A stretch of DNA of 64,000 bases, from assembly GCF_013410375.1 (NCBI RefSeq), contig NZ_JACCFL010000001.1, positions 496,001 to 560,000 of the forward strand, written 5' to 3'. Positions 26,014-34,377 of this stretch are shown here, piece by piece (position 1 is the first letter of the stretch; every line of letters starts with the position of its first letter). Origin of the DNA: Leifsonia shinshuensis. GTDB taxonomy: Bacteria; Actinomycetota; Actinomycetes; Actinomycetales; Microbacteriaceae. Below the pieces are notes generated by a model. The model made no database searches. It worked only from the letters and a program-made list of their open reading frames with translations, and was not told where the DNA came from. The translations under genes and the position numbers were made by a program.

Positions 26014-27843
26014 ATTGAACAGGGCGGCGACGCTCCCGCTGCGCAGGCCGTGCCGCGCCCGGAATACCCGCGTCCGCAGTTCGTGCGCGACCGCTGGCTG
26101 AACCTCAACGGCGTGTGGAGCTTCGGCTTCGGCGGCGACCAGGCGGCGCCGTCGCGCTGGGAGCTCGACCGCGACATCCTCGTCCCGTTCGCCCCCGAGT
26201 CGGAGCGCTCCGGCATCGGCGACACCGGCTTCCACCCCGCGGTGCGCTATCAGCGCACCGTCGAGCTGCCGGCCGACTGGGCCGGCGACCGGATCCTGCT
26301 CCACTTCGGCGCCGTCGACTTCGACACCACGGTGTGGGTCGGGGACGTCGAGGTCGGCCGCCACCGCGGCGGGTTCACCTCGTTCAGCTTCGACATCACG
26401 GAGGCCGCGGCGGTCGCCTCCGCCGCGGACGGCTCCTTCGTGCTGTCGGTCCTCGCCGAGGACGACACCGTGGCCATCCAGGCCAGGGGCAAGCAGTCGC
26501 GCCGCCCGGAGAACTACGAGGCGTTCTACACGCGCACGACCGGCATCTGGCAGACGGTCTGGCTGGAGCCGGTCGCCGCCGCCCGCTTCGGCCGCCCGGT
26601 GATCCGCCCCGACCTCCCGTCGTCGTCGTTCGCGGTCGAGCTCGACGTCGTCGCCCCCGCCGCCGGGCTCACCGCCCGGGTCGAGCTCCTCGACGCGGAC
26701 GGACTCGTCGCCGCCGCGACCGCGGCGGTGACCGCCCAGCTGACGCCCGTGGTCACGCTCCCCGTCCCCGCCGACCGGCTCCGCACCTGGTCGCCGGAGG
26801 ACCCGCACCTCTACCGGGTCCGCTTCACGCTCCTGCGCGGCGAGACGGTGCTCGACGAGCTCGACAGCTACGCCGGGATGCGCTCGATCGCCATCGACGG
26901 CCGCCGCGTCCTGCTCAACGGCCGCCCGGTCTTCCAGCGGCTGGTGCTCGACCAGGGCTACTGGCCGGACACCCTCATGACGGCGCCCAGCGACGACGCC
27001 CTCGTGGCCGACATCGAGCTCGGCCTGGCCGCCGGCTTCAACGGCGCCCGCCTGCACCAGAAGGTGTTCGAGGAGCGCTACCTCTTCCACGCCGACCGGC
27101 TCGGCTACCTGGTCTGGGGCGAGTTCGCCGACTGGGGCGCCAAGGTCGGCCCTGGCGGCCCGCAGGAGCCGACCGTGTCCTTCGTCGCCGAGTGGGTGGA
27201 GGCGCTCACCCGCGACCTCTCGCATCCGTCGATCGTCGGCTGGTGCCCGCTCAACGAGACCTACCAGCCGATCACGGACCGGCTCACCATCCTCGACGAC
27301 GCCACGAAGGCGCTCTACACGGTCACCAAGGCCATCGACCCCACCCGGCCGGTGATCGACGCGTCCGGCTACTCGCACCGGGTCCCCGCCGCGGACATCT
27401 ACGACTCGCACCTGTACGAGCAGGACCCCGAGGTGTTCGCCACGCTCATGGGCGGCCTCGCCGACGGCCGCCCCTACGTCAACACCGCCCCCGACGGGAC
27501 CGAGTGGTCGGTCCCGTACGCCGGGCAGCCGTACTTCTGCAGCGAGTTCGGCGGCATCTGGTGGTCGGACACGGACCGCACCGGCGACGAGTCCTGGGGC
27601 TACGGCGAGGCGCCGCGCACCCGCGACGAGTGGCTCGACCGCTTCCGCCGGCTCGTCGACGCGCTGCTCGACGACCCGGCGATGTTCGGCTACTGCTTCA
27701 CCCAGCTCACGGACGTCTTCCAGGAGAAGAACGGCGTGCTCGACTTCCGCCGCGTGCCGAAGTTCGACCTCCGGACCCTGAGGGACATCCAGTCGCGGCC
27801 CGCGGCCTACGAGCTCGACGACGTCCGGCCCCTCGAACCCTGA
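25993..27843 (+). CDS. Glycoside hydrolase family 2 (beta-galactosidase/beta-glucuronidase-like)
   Basis: 616-aa cytoplasmic glycosidase. Layout: sugar-binding domain (RPEYPRPQFVRDRWLNLNGVW), immunoglobulin-like domain, then TIM barrel. Acid/base Glu422 is in GWCPLNETYQP and nucleophile Glu518 in PYFCSEFGG. The GTG at 25993 is chosen because it lies 7 nt from the -10; an ATG at 25969 would fall inside the promoter. There is no signal peptide, so it acts on glycosides imported by the ABC transporter encoded next. Exact sugar unknown. Confidence 0.9.
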   Translation: MSFASREIEQGGDAPAAQAVPRPEYPRPQFVRDRWLNLNGVWSFGFGGDQAAPSRWELDRDILVPFAPESERSGIGDTGFHPAVRYQRTVELPADWAGDRILLHFGAVDFDTTVWVGDVEVGRHRGGFTSFSFDITEAAAVASAADGSFVLSVLAEDDTVAIQARGKQSRRPENYEAFYTRTTGIWQTVWLEPVAAARFGRPVIRPDLPSSSFAVELDVVAPAAGLTARVELLDADGLVAAATAAVTAQLTPVVTLPVPADRLRTWSPEDPHLYRVRFTLLRGETVLDELDSYAGMRSIAIDGRRVLLNGRPVFQRLVLDQGYWPDTLMTAPSDDALVADIELGLAAGFNGARLHQKVFEERYLFHADRLGYLVWGEFADWGAKVGPGGPQEPTVSFVAEWVEALTRDLSHPSIVGWCPLNETYQPITDRLTILDDATKALYTVTKAIDPTRPVIDASGYSHRVPAADIYDSHLYEQDPEVFATLMGGLADGRPYVNTAPDGTEWSVPYAGQPYFCSEFGGIWWSDTDRTGDESWGYGEAPRTRDEWLDRFRRLVDALLDDPAMFGYCFTQLTDVFQEKNGVLDFRRVPKFDLRTLRDIQSRPAAYELDDVRPLEP

Positions 27844-27923
27844 GCGGGCGCGGCAGGCACCATCCGACCCCTGCACCACCCAGCACCGACAACACAATGC
27901 ACCTCACAAAGGAGTGGACACCC

Positions 27924-29177
27924 ATGCGCAAGAAACTGATCCTCGCCGCGGCCGCCGTCTCGGCGGTGGCGCTGGCGCTCGCCGGCTGCTCGTCGGGAGA
28001 CGGCTCCAGCAGCGGCAAGGTCACGCTGACCGTCGTCGGCTTCGAGGGCGGCGGCACCGAGCTCGCCGACATCCCCCAGATCAACGCCGACTTCCACAAG
28101 AAGTACCCGGACATCACGATCGACTACAAGTACGTCGCCAACGGCGAGTACGACCAGTACAACAACACCCGCCTCGCCGCCGGCACCGCCGCTGACGTCC
28201 TGATGACGAACGCGACCCGCGTGCAGCAGTGGCAGAAGCAGGGCTACCTCGCCGACCTCAGCGACCAGTCCTGGGTGAAGCAGCTGCTCCCGAACGTCGC
28301 GCCGTTCGGCGCGATCAACGGCAAGACCTACGCGTTCACGCAGCAGAACATCCCGATCGGCCTCTACGCCAACCTCGACATCCTGAAGAAGGCCAGCATC
28401 AGCCAGGTCCCGCAGACCTGGCCGGACTTCCTGGACGCGCTGCAGAAGCTGAAGGCCGCCGGCCAGCCCGGCCTGCTGCTCGCCGACCAGGGCGGCTGGA
28501 CCAGCGAGCAGCTGTCGCTGGCGCTCGCCGCGAACCTGGTCGACCCCACGTGGGGCCAGGGCTACGACGAGGGCAAGACCAACTGGAACCCGTCGTTCGC
28601 GCCGGTCTTCGACCACATCAAGCAGCTGCTGACCTCCGGTGACGTCGACGGCAAGCTGATGAACGGCATCGAGCCGTTCAACACCGGCAACGCGGACTTC
28701 GCCGCCGGCAAGTGGGCGTTCACCATCATGGGCGCGTGGGAGCTGCAGAACTTCCAGCAGAACGCGAAGTTCGACTTCTCGCTCAACCCGTTCCCCGGCG
28801 GCGACGCGGGCAGCAGCCCCTACGGCGTGACCTTCGTCGGCTCCGGCTGGGGCGTCAACGCCGCCAGCCAGCACACCGACGCCGCGAAGAAGTACGTCGC
28901 GTTCATGGCCGACCCGGCGAACGACAGCCGCTACCTGGCCGCCGAGAACTCCTTCACGACGCTGAAGAACGTGCCGAGCCCGACGATGGAGAAGGCGACC
29001 GCCTACGTGGACGCCTTCAACGCCGGCCACTCGCAGGTCTCGCCGATCGAGTACCTGCACTTCCCGACCTACGAGCAGGAGTTCTGGAAGGTCGGCACCT
29101 CGCTCTTCAACGACCCGACGCAGTCGACGAGCGCGCTCCTCAAGCAGCTCGACCAGACGATCCCGAAGACGAAGTAG
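27924..29177 (+). CDS. Sugar ABC transporter substrate-binding lipoprotein
   Basis: 417 aa; extracellular solute-binding protein family 1 (CUT1). Lipobox LAGC near residue 24, then the MalE-type fold with INADFHKKYPDITIDYKYV and the AAGKWAFTIMGAWEL segment. AAAGGAG site precedes the ATG. It captures the glycoside handled by the GH2 enzyme upstream and works with the two permeases downstream. An ATPase is not in this operon; CUT1 systems often share an MsiK-type ATPase encoded elsewhere. Confidence 0.92.
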   Translation: MRKKLILAAAAVSAVALALAGCSSGDGSSSGKVTLTVVGFEGGGTELADIPQINADFHKKYPDITIDYKYVANGEYDQYNNTRLAAGTAADVLMTNATRVQQWQKQGYLADLSDQSWVKQLLPNVAPFGAINGKTYAFTQQNIPIGLYANLDILKKASISQVPQTWPDFLDALQKLKAAGQPGLLLADQGGWTSEQLSLALAANLVDPTWGQGYDEGKTNWNPSFAPVFDHIKQLLTSGDVDGKLMNGIEPFNTGNADFAAGKWAFTIMGAWELQNFQQNAKFDFSLNPFPGGDAGSSPYGVTFVGSGWGVNAASQHTDAAKKYVAFMADPANDSRYLAAENSFTTLKNVPSPTMEKATAYVDAFNAGHSQVSPIEYLHFPTYEQEFWKVGTSLFNDPTQSTSALLKQLDQTIPKTK

Positions 29178-29201
29178 GCACCGCGGACCCGTCGCCCGCG
29201 T

Positions 29202-29236
29202 CCCGGCCGGGGAGTGCGCTCGCCTCCCCGGCCGGG
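29202..29236 (+). promoter_or_regulatory. Intra-operon hairpin between binding protein and permease genes
   Basis: CCCGGCCGGGGAG (29202-29214) and CTCCCCGGCCGGG (29224-29236) form a perfect 13-bp stem with a 9-nt loop, 25 bp after the binding-protein stop. Such hairpins commonly protect the 3' end of the binding-protein message and reduce permease expression. A short direct repeat of CACCACCGCACCCG follows at about 29243-29276. Confidence 0.65.
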
Positions 29237-29300
29237 CATCCACGCACCACCGCACCCGCACCACCGCACCCGCACCACCCAGCCCCCGAAAGGCGATCCC

Positions 29301-30176
29301 ATGCAAATCCGTGGCCGTTCCGCGATGGTGCTGATCGCGCCGGCAGCCCTGATCTTCGCCGTGTTCGTGATCTACCCGCTCATCCGCGGCGTGCAGCTCA
29401 GCTTCACCGACGCCATCGGGCCGAGCGGCGGGAACTTCGTCGGGCTGAAGAACTACCTGCACGCGCTGTCCGACCCGACCGTGCTGCACGCGCTCGGCAA
29501 CACCATCGTCTACACGATCGTGGTCGTCATCGTGCAGAACGGCCTCGCCCTCCTGGTCGCCTTCTGGCTGTTCAAGCTGGAGCGCGTGCGCAACTTCGTC
29601 CGCGCGGGCCTGCTGCTCCCCGCGATGATGGCGTTCGTCGCCGTCGGCTACCTGTGGTCGTACATGTACTCCCCGCTCGGAGGACCGATCGACGACGTCA
29701 TGAACGCCCTCGGCCTGCACTGGCTCGAGCCGATCTGGCTGGGCGACCCGCACACGGCGCTGATGTCGATCGCCGCCATCTACATCTGGATGTTCCTCGG
29801 CTACACGGCGACGATCTACCTCGCCAACTACCTGGCGATCGACCCGGCCCTGATCGAGGCCGCGAACCTGGACGGCGCCGCGGGCTGGCGCCGGTTCTGG
29901 AGCATCGACTGGCGGCTGCTCGCCCCGTCGTTCACGATCAACATCACGCTCAGCGTCATCGGGTCGCTGCGCGTGTTCGACCTGCCGTTCATCATGACGC
30001 AGGGCGCCCCCGAGGACGCGACCCAGACGCTGAGCCTCGTCATCTACAACAACAGCTTCGCGAACTATCAGTTCGCCTACGGCACGACGCTCGCCGTCCT
30101 GCTGCTCATCCTCACGATCGTCGTGGGGGTCACGCAGGCGACGCTGCTGCGCCGACGGGAGGCCGACCTCGCATGA
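29301..30176 (+). CDS. Sugar ABC transporter permease (MalF type)
   Basis: 291 aa with six membrane segments. The EAA-type loop contacting the ATPase is EAANLDGAAGWRRFWSIDWRLL. The ATG follows GAAAGG. It pairs with the second permease through an ATGA overlap. Confidence 0.93.
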   Translation: MQIRGRSAMVLIAPAALIFAVFVIYPLIRGVQLSFTDAIGPSGGNFVGLKNYLHALSDPTVLHALGNTIVYTIVVVIVQNGLALLVAFWLFKLERVRNFVRAGLLLPAMMAFVAVGYLWSYMYSPLGGPIDDVMNALGLHWLEPIWLGDPHTALMSIAAIYIWMFLGYTATIYLANYLAIDPALIEAANLDGAAGWRRFWSIDWRLLAPSFTINITLSVIGSLRVFDLPFIMTQGAPEDATQTLSLVIYNNSFANYQFAYGTTLAVLLLILTIVVGVTQATLLRRREADLA

Positions 30177-31093
30177 CCGCACTCATCAGCCAGGAGACCG
30201 AGGCCGCCCGCGACGGCGGCGTCACGCCCGCGGGTCCCGCGTCGCGCGCCCCGCGCTTCCGGTCCCGTCGCTTCCGCGCGCGAGCGTCGACGGTCATCGC
30301 CTCCGTCGTCCTGATCGCCTTCACGGCCGTCGTCCTCACGCCGATCTGGGTGCTCGTGATGGTGTCGCTGCACCACGGGAACACCTCCCCGTCGAACCCG
30401 TTCGCGCTCCCGGCGCCGATCGACTTCCAGAACTACATCAACGCGTTCCAGAACATGCACTACCTGCGCAGTGTCGGGAACACGCTCATCATCACCCTCG
30501 CGACCGCAGTCATCACGGTCTTCGCGGCCTCCCTGGCGGCCTGGGCGATCGTGCGGCACACGCGGCGCTGGACGCGCACGCTGTACCAGATCTTCGTCTC
30601 CGGCCTCACGATCCCGATCTTCGTGGTGCTCACGCCGCTGTACGAAGTGATGCAGAAGCTCCACCTGCTGGACAGCTACATCGGCATCGTGCTCGCGTAC
30701 ACGGCGACGATCATGCCGTTCGCCGTGTTCTTCTTCGCCGGCTTCCTGCGCACCGTGCCGCCGGAACTGGAGGAGGCCGCGGCCGTCGACGGCGCCGGGC
30801 TCATCCGCACCTACTGGAAGATCGTCTTCCCGCTGCTGCGCCCGGCGACGGCGACGCTCGCGATCTTCGTCATCCTGCAGGTCTGGAACGACCTCATCCT
30901 GCCGCTCGTGCTGCTGTCCTCCGACGACAAGCAGACCGTCACGCTCGCCGTCTACGCGACGATCGGGACGCACACGATGAGCCCGGAGCAGCTGCTGCCG
31001 ACGCTCGTGCTCGGCGTGCTCCCGCTGTTCATCGTGTTCCTCGCGCTGCAGCGCTACGTCGTCGCGGGGATCGCCGTGGGAGCCGGGAAGTAG
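30173..31093 (+). CDS. Sugar ABC transporter permease (MalG type)
   Basis: 306 aa with six membrane segments after a 35-residue basic cytoplasmic tail. The EAA loop EEAAAVDGAGLIRTYWKIVFPLL is typical of CUT1 permeases of the MalG branch. It is the last gene of the operon and ends 8 bp from the convergent MFS gene, with no room for a terminator of its own. Confidence 0.93.
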   Translation: MTALISQETEAARDGGVTPAGPASRAPRFRSRRFRARASTVIASVVLIAFTAVVLTPIWVLVMVSLHHGNTSPSNPFALPAPIDFQNYINAFQNMHYLRSVGNTLIITLATAVITVFAASLAAWAIVRHTRRWTRTLYQIFVSGLTIPIFVVLTPLYEVMQKLHLLDSYIGIVLAYTATIMPFAVFFFAGFLRTVPPELEEAAAVDGAGLIRTYWKIVFPLLRPATATLAIFVILQVWNDLILPLVLLSSDDKQTVTLAVYATIGTHTMSPEQLLPTLVLGVLPLFIVFLALQRYVVAGIAVGAGK

Positions 31094-31101
31094 GGCGTCC
31101 G

Positions 31102-32337
31102 TCAGCCGATGACGCGCGCCCTCCCGGCGAAACCGCCGACGACCACCAGCAGCACCTGCAGCACGATGACCACCGCGAGCGCCGGCGTCCACGACCCGGT
31201 CGCGTCGTGGAGCGCGCCGACTGCGATCGGACCGGCGGCCGCGAAGCCGTAGCCGACGGTCTGGGCCATGCCGGAGAGCGCGGCTGCCTGCGAGTGATGG
31301 GTGGTGCGGAGGCCGAAGAACGACAGTGCGAGCACGATGCTCGCACCTCCCGCGACACCGGTCAGGCTCGTCCAGACGCCGGACAGCTGCGGGGCGATCA
31401 GGATGCCGGTCGCGGAGACCACGATCAGCGCCGGCGCGATCATGGCGAGGAGGCGCTGATCGCGGAAGCGCGGTATGAGGAACGAGCAGCCGATGCTGCC
31501 GAGGATCCCGAAGCCGTTGAGGAACAGCTGGTGGAGGCCGGCCTCCCCCGCGCCGACGCCGGCTGACGTCTCGATCGACGGCAGCCAGGTGATGAACACG
31601 TAGAACCCCACCGACTGCATCCCCATGAACGCGGTCACCTGCCAGCCGAGCGCCGACCGCCACGGAGAGCGCCAGCGCGTGCCGTGCAGGTCCTGTGCGC
31701 TGACGCTGACGTCGTCCTGACCGCGGGCGACGACGGTGCGACGGCGGAGCTGCGGCGCGAGGACGGCGAGCGCGACGACCGCGAGCACCGCCCACATCCC
31801 GAGCGGCAGCCGCCAGCCGAGCGCCGACATCCCTGCGACCGGGACGGCGACGCCGGCCGCCAGCGCAGCGAAGATCGACTGGACGGCCGAGTACGACCCG
31901 GTGATCTGGCCGATCCTGGTCGGGAAGTCGCGCTTCACCAGAGCGGGAAGCACCACGTTGAGGACGGCGATCGCCACGCCGATGAGTGCGGTGCCGCCCC
32001 ACAGCAGGACGGCGCCGGGCAGTGACCGCAGCACGAGTCCGACCGCCAGCCCGATCAGACCGAGCCCCAGCGCCCACTCGAGGCCGACGCGGCGCGCCAG
32101 GCGCGGCGCGAGCGGGGAGACGACGGCGAACGCCAGCAGCGGCAGGCTCACCAGCACCGACGCCTCGACGGAGCTCAGCCCGAGGTCGCGCTCGATGTCG
32201 GCTAGCACCGGGCCGACCGTCGTGATCCCGGCGCGCAGGTTGCCGGCCACCAACAGCAGGCCGACGAGGACGAGCGTGGGGCTGAGGATGCGCGCCGTCG
32301 TGGCGGGCGCGGAGAGGGTGCGGTCGTCCACGCTCAT
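31102..32337 (-). CDS. MFS transporter, CynX/NimT type
   Basis: 411 aa, twelve membrane segments. The NLRAGITTVGPVL motif in the first helix and DFPTRIGQITGSY are characteristic of the cyanate/2-nitroimidazole transporter family (CynX). It overlaps the GntR-type regulator stop by 4 bp, so both are one operon and the regulator probably controls the transporter. Substrate unknown. Confidence 0.9.
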   Translation of the reverse strand: MSVDDRTLSAPATTARILSPTLVLVGLLLVAGNLRAGITTVGPVLADIERDLGLSSVEASVLVSLPLLAFAVVSPLAPRLARRVGLEWALGLGLIGLAVGLVLRSLPGAVLLWGGTALIGVAIAVLNVVLPALVKRDFPTRIGQITGSYSAVQSIFAALAAGVAVPVAGMSALGWRLPLGMWAVLAVVALAVLAPQLRRRTVVARGQDDVSVSAQDLHGTRWRSPWRSALGWQVTAFMGMQSVGFYVFITWLPSIETSAGVGAGEAGLHQLFLNGFGILGSIGCSFLIPRFRDQRLLAMIAPALIVVSATGILIAPQLSGVWTSLTGVAGGASIVLALSFFGLRTTHHSQAAALSGMAQTVGYGFAAAGPIAVGALHDATGSWTPALAVVIVLQVLLVVVGGFAGRARVIG

Positions 32338-33083
32338 CGGGTGGCTCCGGGCTTGCCGTCCGCGTCCCCCGCCGGGAGGTGGATGCCCTGCTTCTCATTG
32401 ACCAGCCGCACCGCGTGCGCGGCCGCGGCCTCCGCCGCGACCGGGTCGCCCGCGATGACAGCGCGGGCGATGGCGGCGTGGGCGTCGTCGATGTCGGTCA
32501 GGCCCTCGCCTCCGCCCCCCGCCTCGTCGCCGGACCGCAGCGCCAGCAGCGCCTGCTCGTTGCCGCCGACCCCGCGGTAGAGCTCGGCGAGCAGTGCGTT
32601 GCCGGAGGCCTCCAGCAGGATGCGGTGGAACTCGATGTCCGCCTCGTCGTACCCGGCGCGGCCGATCTGCTCGGTGCGCGCCGTGAGTGCGGCCTCCAGC
32701 CGACCGGCCTGCTCGGGCGTGCGGCGGAGCGCGGCGAGGCGCGCGCACTCCCGCTCCAGCAGCAGCCGCACCTCTGCGACGTCGGCGGCGCGCTCGTGGT
32801 CGAGCCGTCGTGCCAGTGTGGGCGCGACCTCGTTGGTCGCGCGGACGAACGTCCCGTAGCCGGCGCGGGCGCCGATGAGCCCGACGTGCACGAGCGAGCG
32901 CAGCGCCTCTCGCACGCTGTTGCGGCTGACGCCCAGCTCCTGCGTCAGCTCGGCCTCGGTCGGGAGGAGGGAGCCGACCGGGAACTCGCCGTCCGCGATG
33001 CGGCGGCGCAGCTGGTCGGCCACCTGTTCGGCGATGGTCACGTTCGGGGCGATGCGGGTCACCCCAGAAGCGTACTCATCCAA
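32334..33083 (-). CDS. GntR-family regulator, FadR (FCD) subfamily
   Basis: 249 aa. Winged-helix DNA-binding part (VADQLRRRIADGEFPVGSLLPTEAELTQELGVSRNSVREALRSL) followed by an FCD all-helical ligand domain with metal-binding-type residues (D..FH..L). Typical ligands are small carboxylates. The upstream region has AT-rich TTTGG repeats (33085-33105) that may hold its operator. Co-transcribed with the MFS gene. Confidence 0.92.
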   Translation of the reverse strand: MDEYASGVTRIAPNVTIAEQVADQLRRRIADGEFPVGSLLPTEAELTQELGVSRNSVREALRSLVHVGLIGARAGYGTFVRATNEVAPTLARRLDHERAADVAEVRLLLERECARLAALRRTPEQAGRLEAALTARTEQIGRAGYDEADIEFHRILLEASGNALLAELYRGVGGNEQALLALRSGDEAGGGGEGLTDIDDAHAAIARAVIAGDPVAAEAAAAHAVRLVNEKQGIHLPAGDADGKPGATR

Positions 33084-33146
33084 ATAGCCAAATGTCCAAC
33101 AAATGAAACCATCAGCGCGTACTGCGCCCGCATCGCTCGGCGGCGC

Positions 33147-33968
33147 TCACGCGCCCGTCGGCGACAGTGCGTCCAGTGCGGCCACGTCCTCCGGGCTCAG
33201 CTCGAAGTCCAGCTGGGCGTTCTCCGCGATCCGGCGCGGTGTCGTCGACTTCGGAAGCGGGAGGACGTCCTTCTGCAGCAGGTAGCGCAGGCTCACCTGC
33301 GCGCCGGTCTTGCCGTACTTCTCCGCGATCAGGTCGATGTCCTCGTTCCCGATCAGCCGCCCGGTCGCCAGCGGCGAGTAGCCCTCGACGAGGATGCCGC
33401 GCTCCTGGCAGTACGCCGTCGTCTCGGGCTGGGTGTGCCCGACGTACCAGCGGATCTGGTCCGCGTGCGGCACCACGCTCGTCCCGCCGATCAGCGACTC
33501 CAAGTCCGCGACGACGAAGTTGCTCACCCCGATGGCGCGCGTGCGGCCGGCTTCGTAGAGCTCCTCGAACACCTTCCAGACCTCGATGTTGCCGGCGCGG
33601 TGGTCGCTGCCCTGGTGGTTCCACGGCCACGGCGCGTGGATCAGGTAGAGGTCGATCGGCCCGAGATCCAGCAGCGCGGTCGACCGTTCGAACGCGTGCC
33701 GGGCGCCCGCGGCGTCCTTCACCTCGGCGGGGCACTTGGTGGTGATGAACACCTCCTCGCGCGGGATGCCGCTGTCCCGCACCGCCCGTCCGACGCTCGC
33801 CTCGTTGCCGTAGGCGCGCGCCGTGTCGATGTGCCGGTAGCCGACGTCGAGCGCCGTGCGCACCGAGTCGTAGGTGAGCGGGCCATTCGGGATCTGCCAG
33901 GTGCCGAACCCGACTTTCGGGATCTCGACGCCGTTGGACAGGGCGAACGTGTCGGTGAGCACGGACAT
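33147..33968 (-). CDS. Aldo/keto reductase
   Basis: 273 aa, AKR family. Catalytic Asp48 and Tyr53 (HIDTARAYGNE), Lys78 (ITTKCP) and His111 (LIHAPWPWN) are present, with LPKSTTPRRIAEN binding NADPH. The ATG at 33968 has an AGAGGAA site. It resembles 2,5-diketo-gluconate reductases, but the substrate is not known. Stands alone on the minus strand upstream of the GntR gene. Confidence 0.92.
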   Translation of the reverse strand: MSVLTDTFALSNGVEIPKVGFGTWQIPNGPLTYDSVRTALDVGYRHIDTARAYGNEASVGRAVRDSGIPREEVFITTKCPAEVKDAAGARHAFERSTALLDLGPIDLYLIHAPWPWNHQGSDHRAGNIEVWKVFEELYEAGRTRAIGVSNFVVADLESLIGGTSVVPHADQIRWYVGHTQPETTAYCQERGILVEGYSPLATGRLIGNEDIDLIAEKYGKTGAQVSLRYLLQKDVLPLPKSTTPRRIAENAQLDFELSPEDVAALDALSPTGA

Positions 33969-34077
33969 GGGGGTTCCTCTCGACGGGTCGGGACGCGGCT
34001 CATGGTAGCCCCCGCAGGACGCACCGCGAGGGGTGCGTCGTTGCCGACGCCTGCGGGTCGTCGGTATCGTTCGCCTC

Positions 34078-34338
34078 ATGTCGACCGAGGCGCACCGACC
34101 GAAGACCCGCCGGACCCCGAACCTCGCGATCACCGTGCTGGTGACCATCTACGTCGTCGCGCTGATCAGCGCCGTGGTCCTCTACTTCGTCGGTTTCGCC
34201 GTGCGGCCCACCGACGCGGCCGGCGCCACGGACGTGTTCGCCTGGGCCAACCGGCTCGGCGTGCTCGGCGTCTTCGGCGGGATGCTGCACCTCGCGGTGG
34301 CCGCGATCCGGCACGTCGTCGAGGACAATGCCCGCTAG
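34078..34338 (+). CDS. 86-aa two-pass membrane protein
   Basis: Small protein with two hydrophobic helices (LAITVLVTIYVVALISAVVLYF and a second at GVLGVFGGMLHLAVAA). The ATG lies 7 nt after a TATCGT -10 (34065-34070), so it is probably leaderless. No family recognised. Confidence 0.65.
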   Translation: MSTEAHRPKTRRTPNLAITVLVTIYVVALISAVVLYFVGFAVRPTDAAGATDVFAWANRLGVLGVFGGMLHLAVAAIRHVVEDNAR

Positions 34339-34377
34339 GCCCGCCGGGGCGGGCGCACCCCGGTACCCCGTCTGGCC

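Noticed and set aside
26115-27923. Long plus-strand frame overlapping the GH2 gene and joined to the binding-protein gene
   Set aside because: Arg/Pro/His-rich shadow of the GH2 frame. The binding-protein gene has its own AAAGGAG site and signal peptide at 27924.
31094-31101. Missing ATPase gene for the sugar transporter
   Set aside because: Not an anomaly: CUT1 operons in actinobacteria often use a shared ATPase encoded elsewhere.
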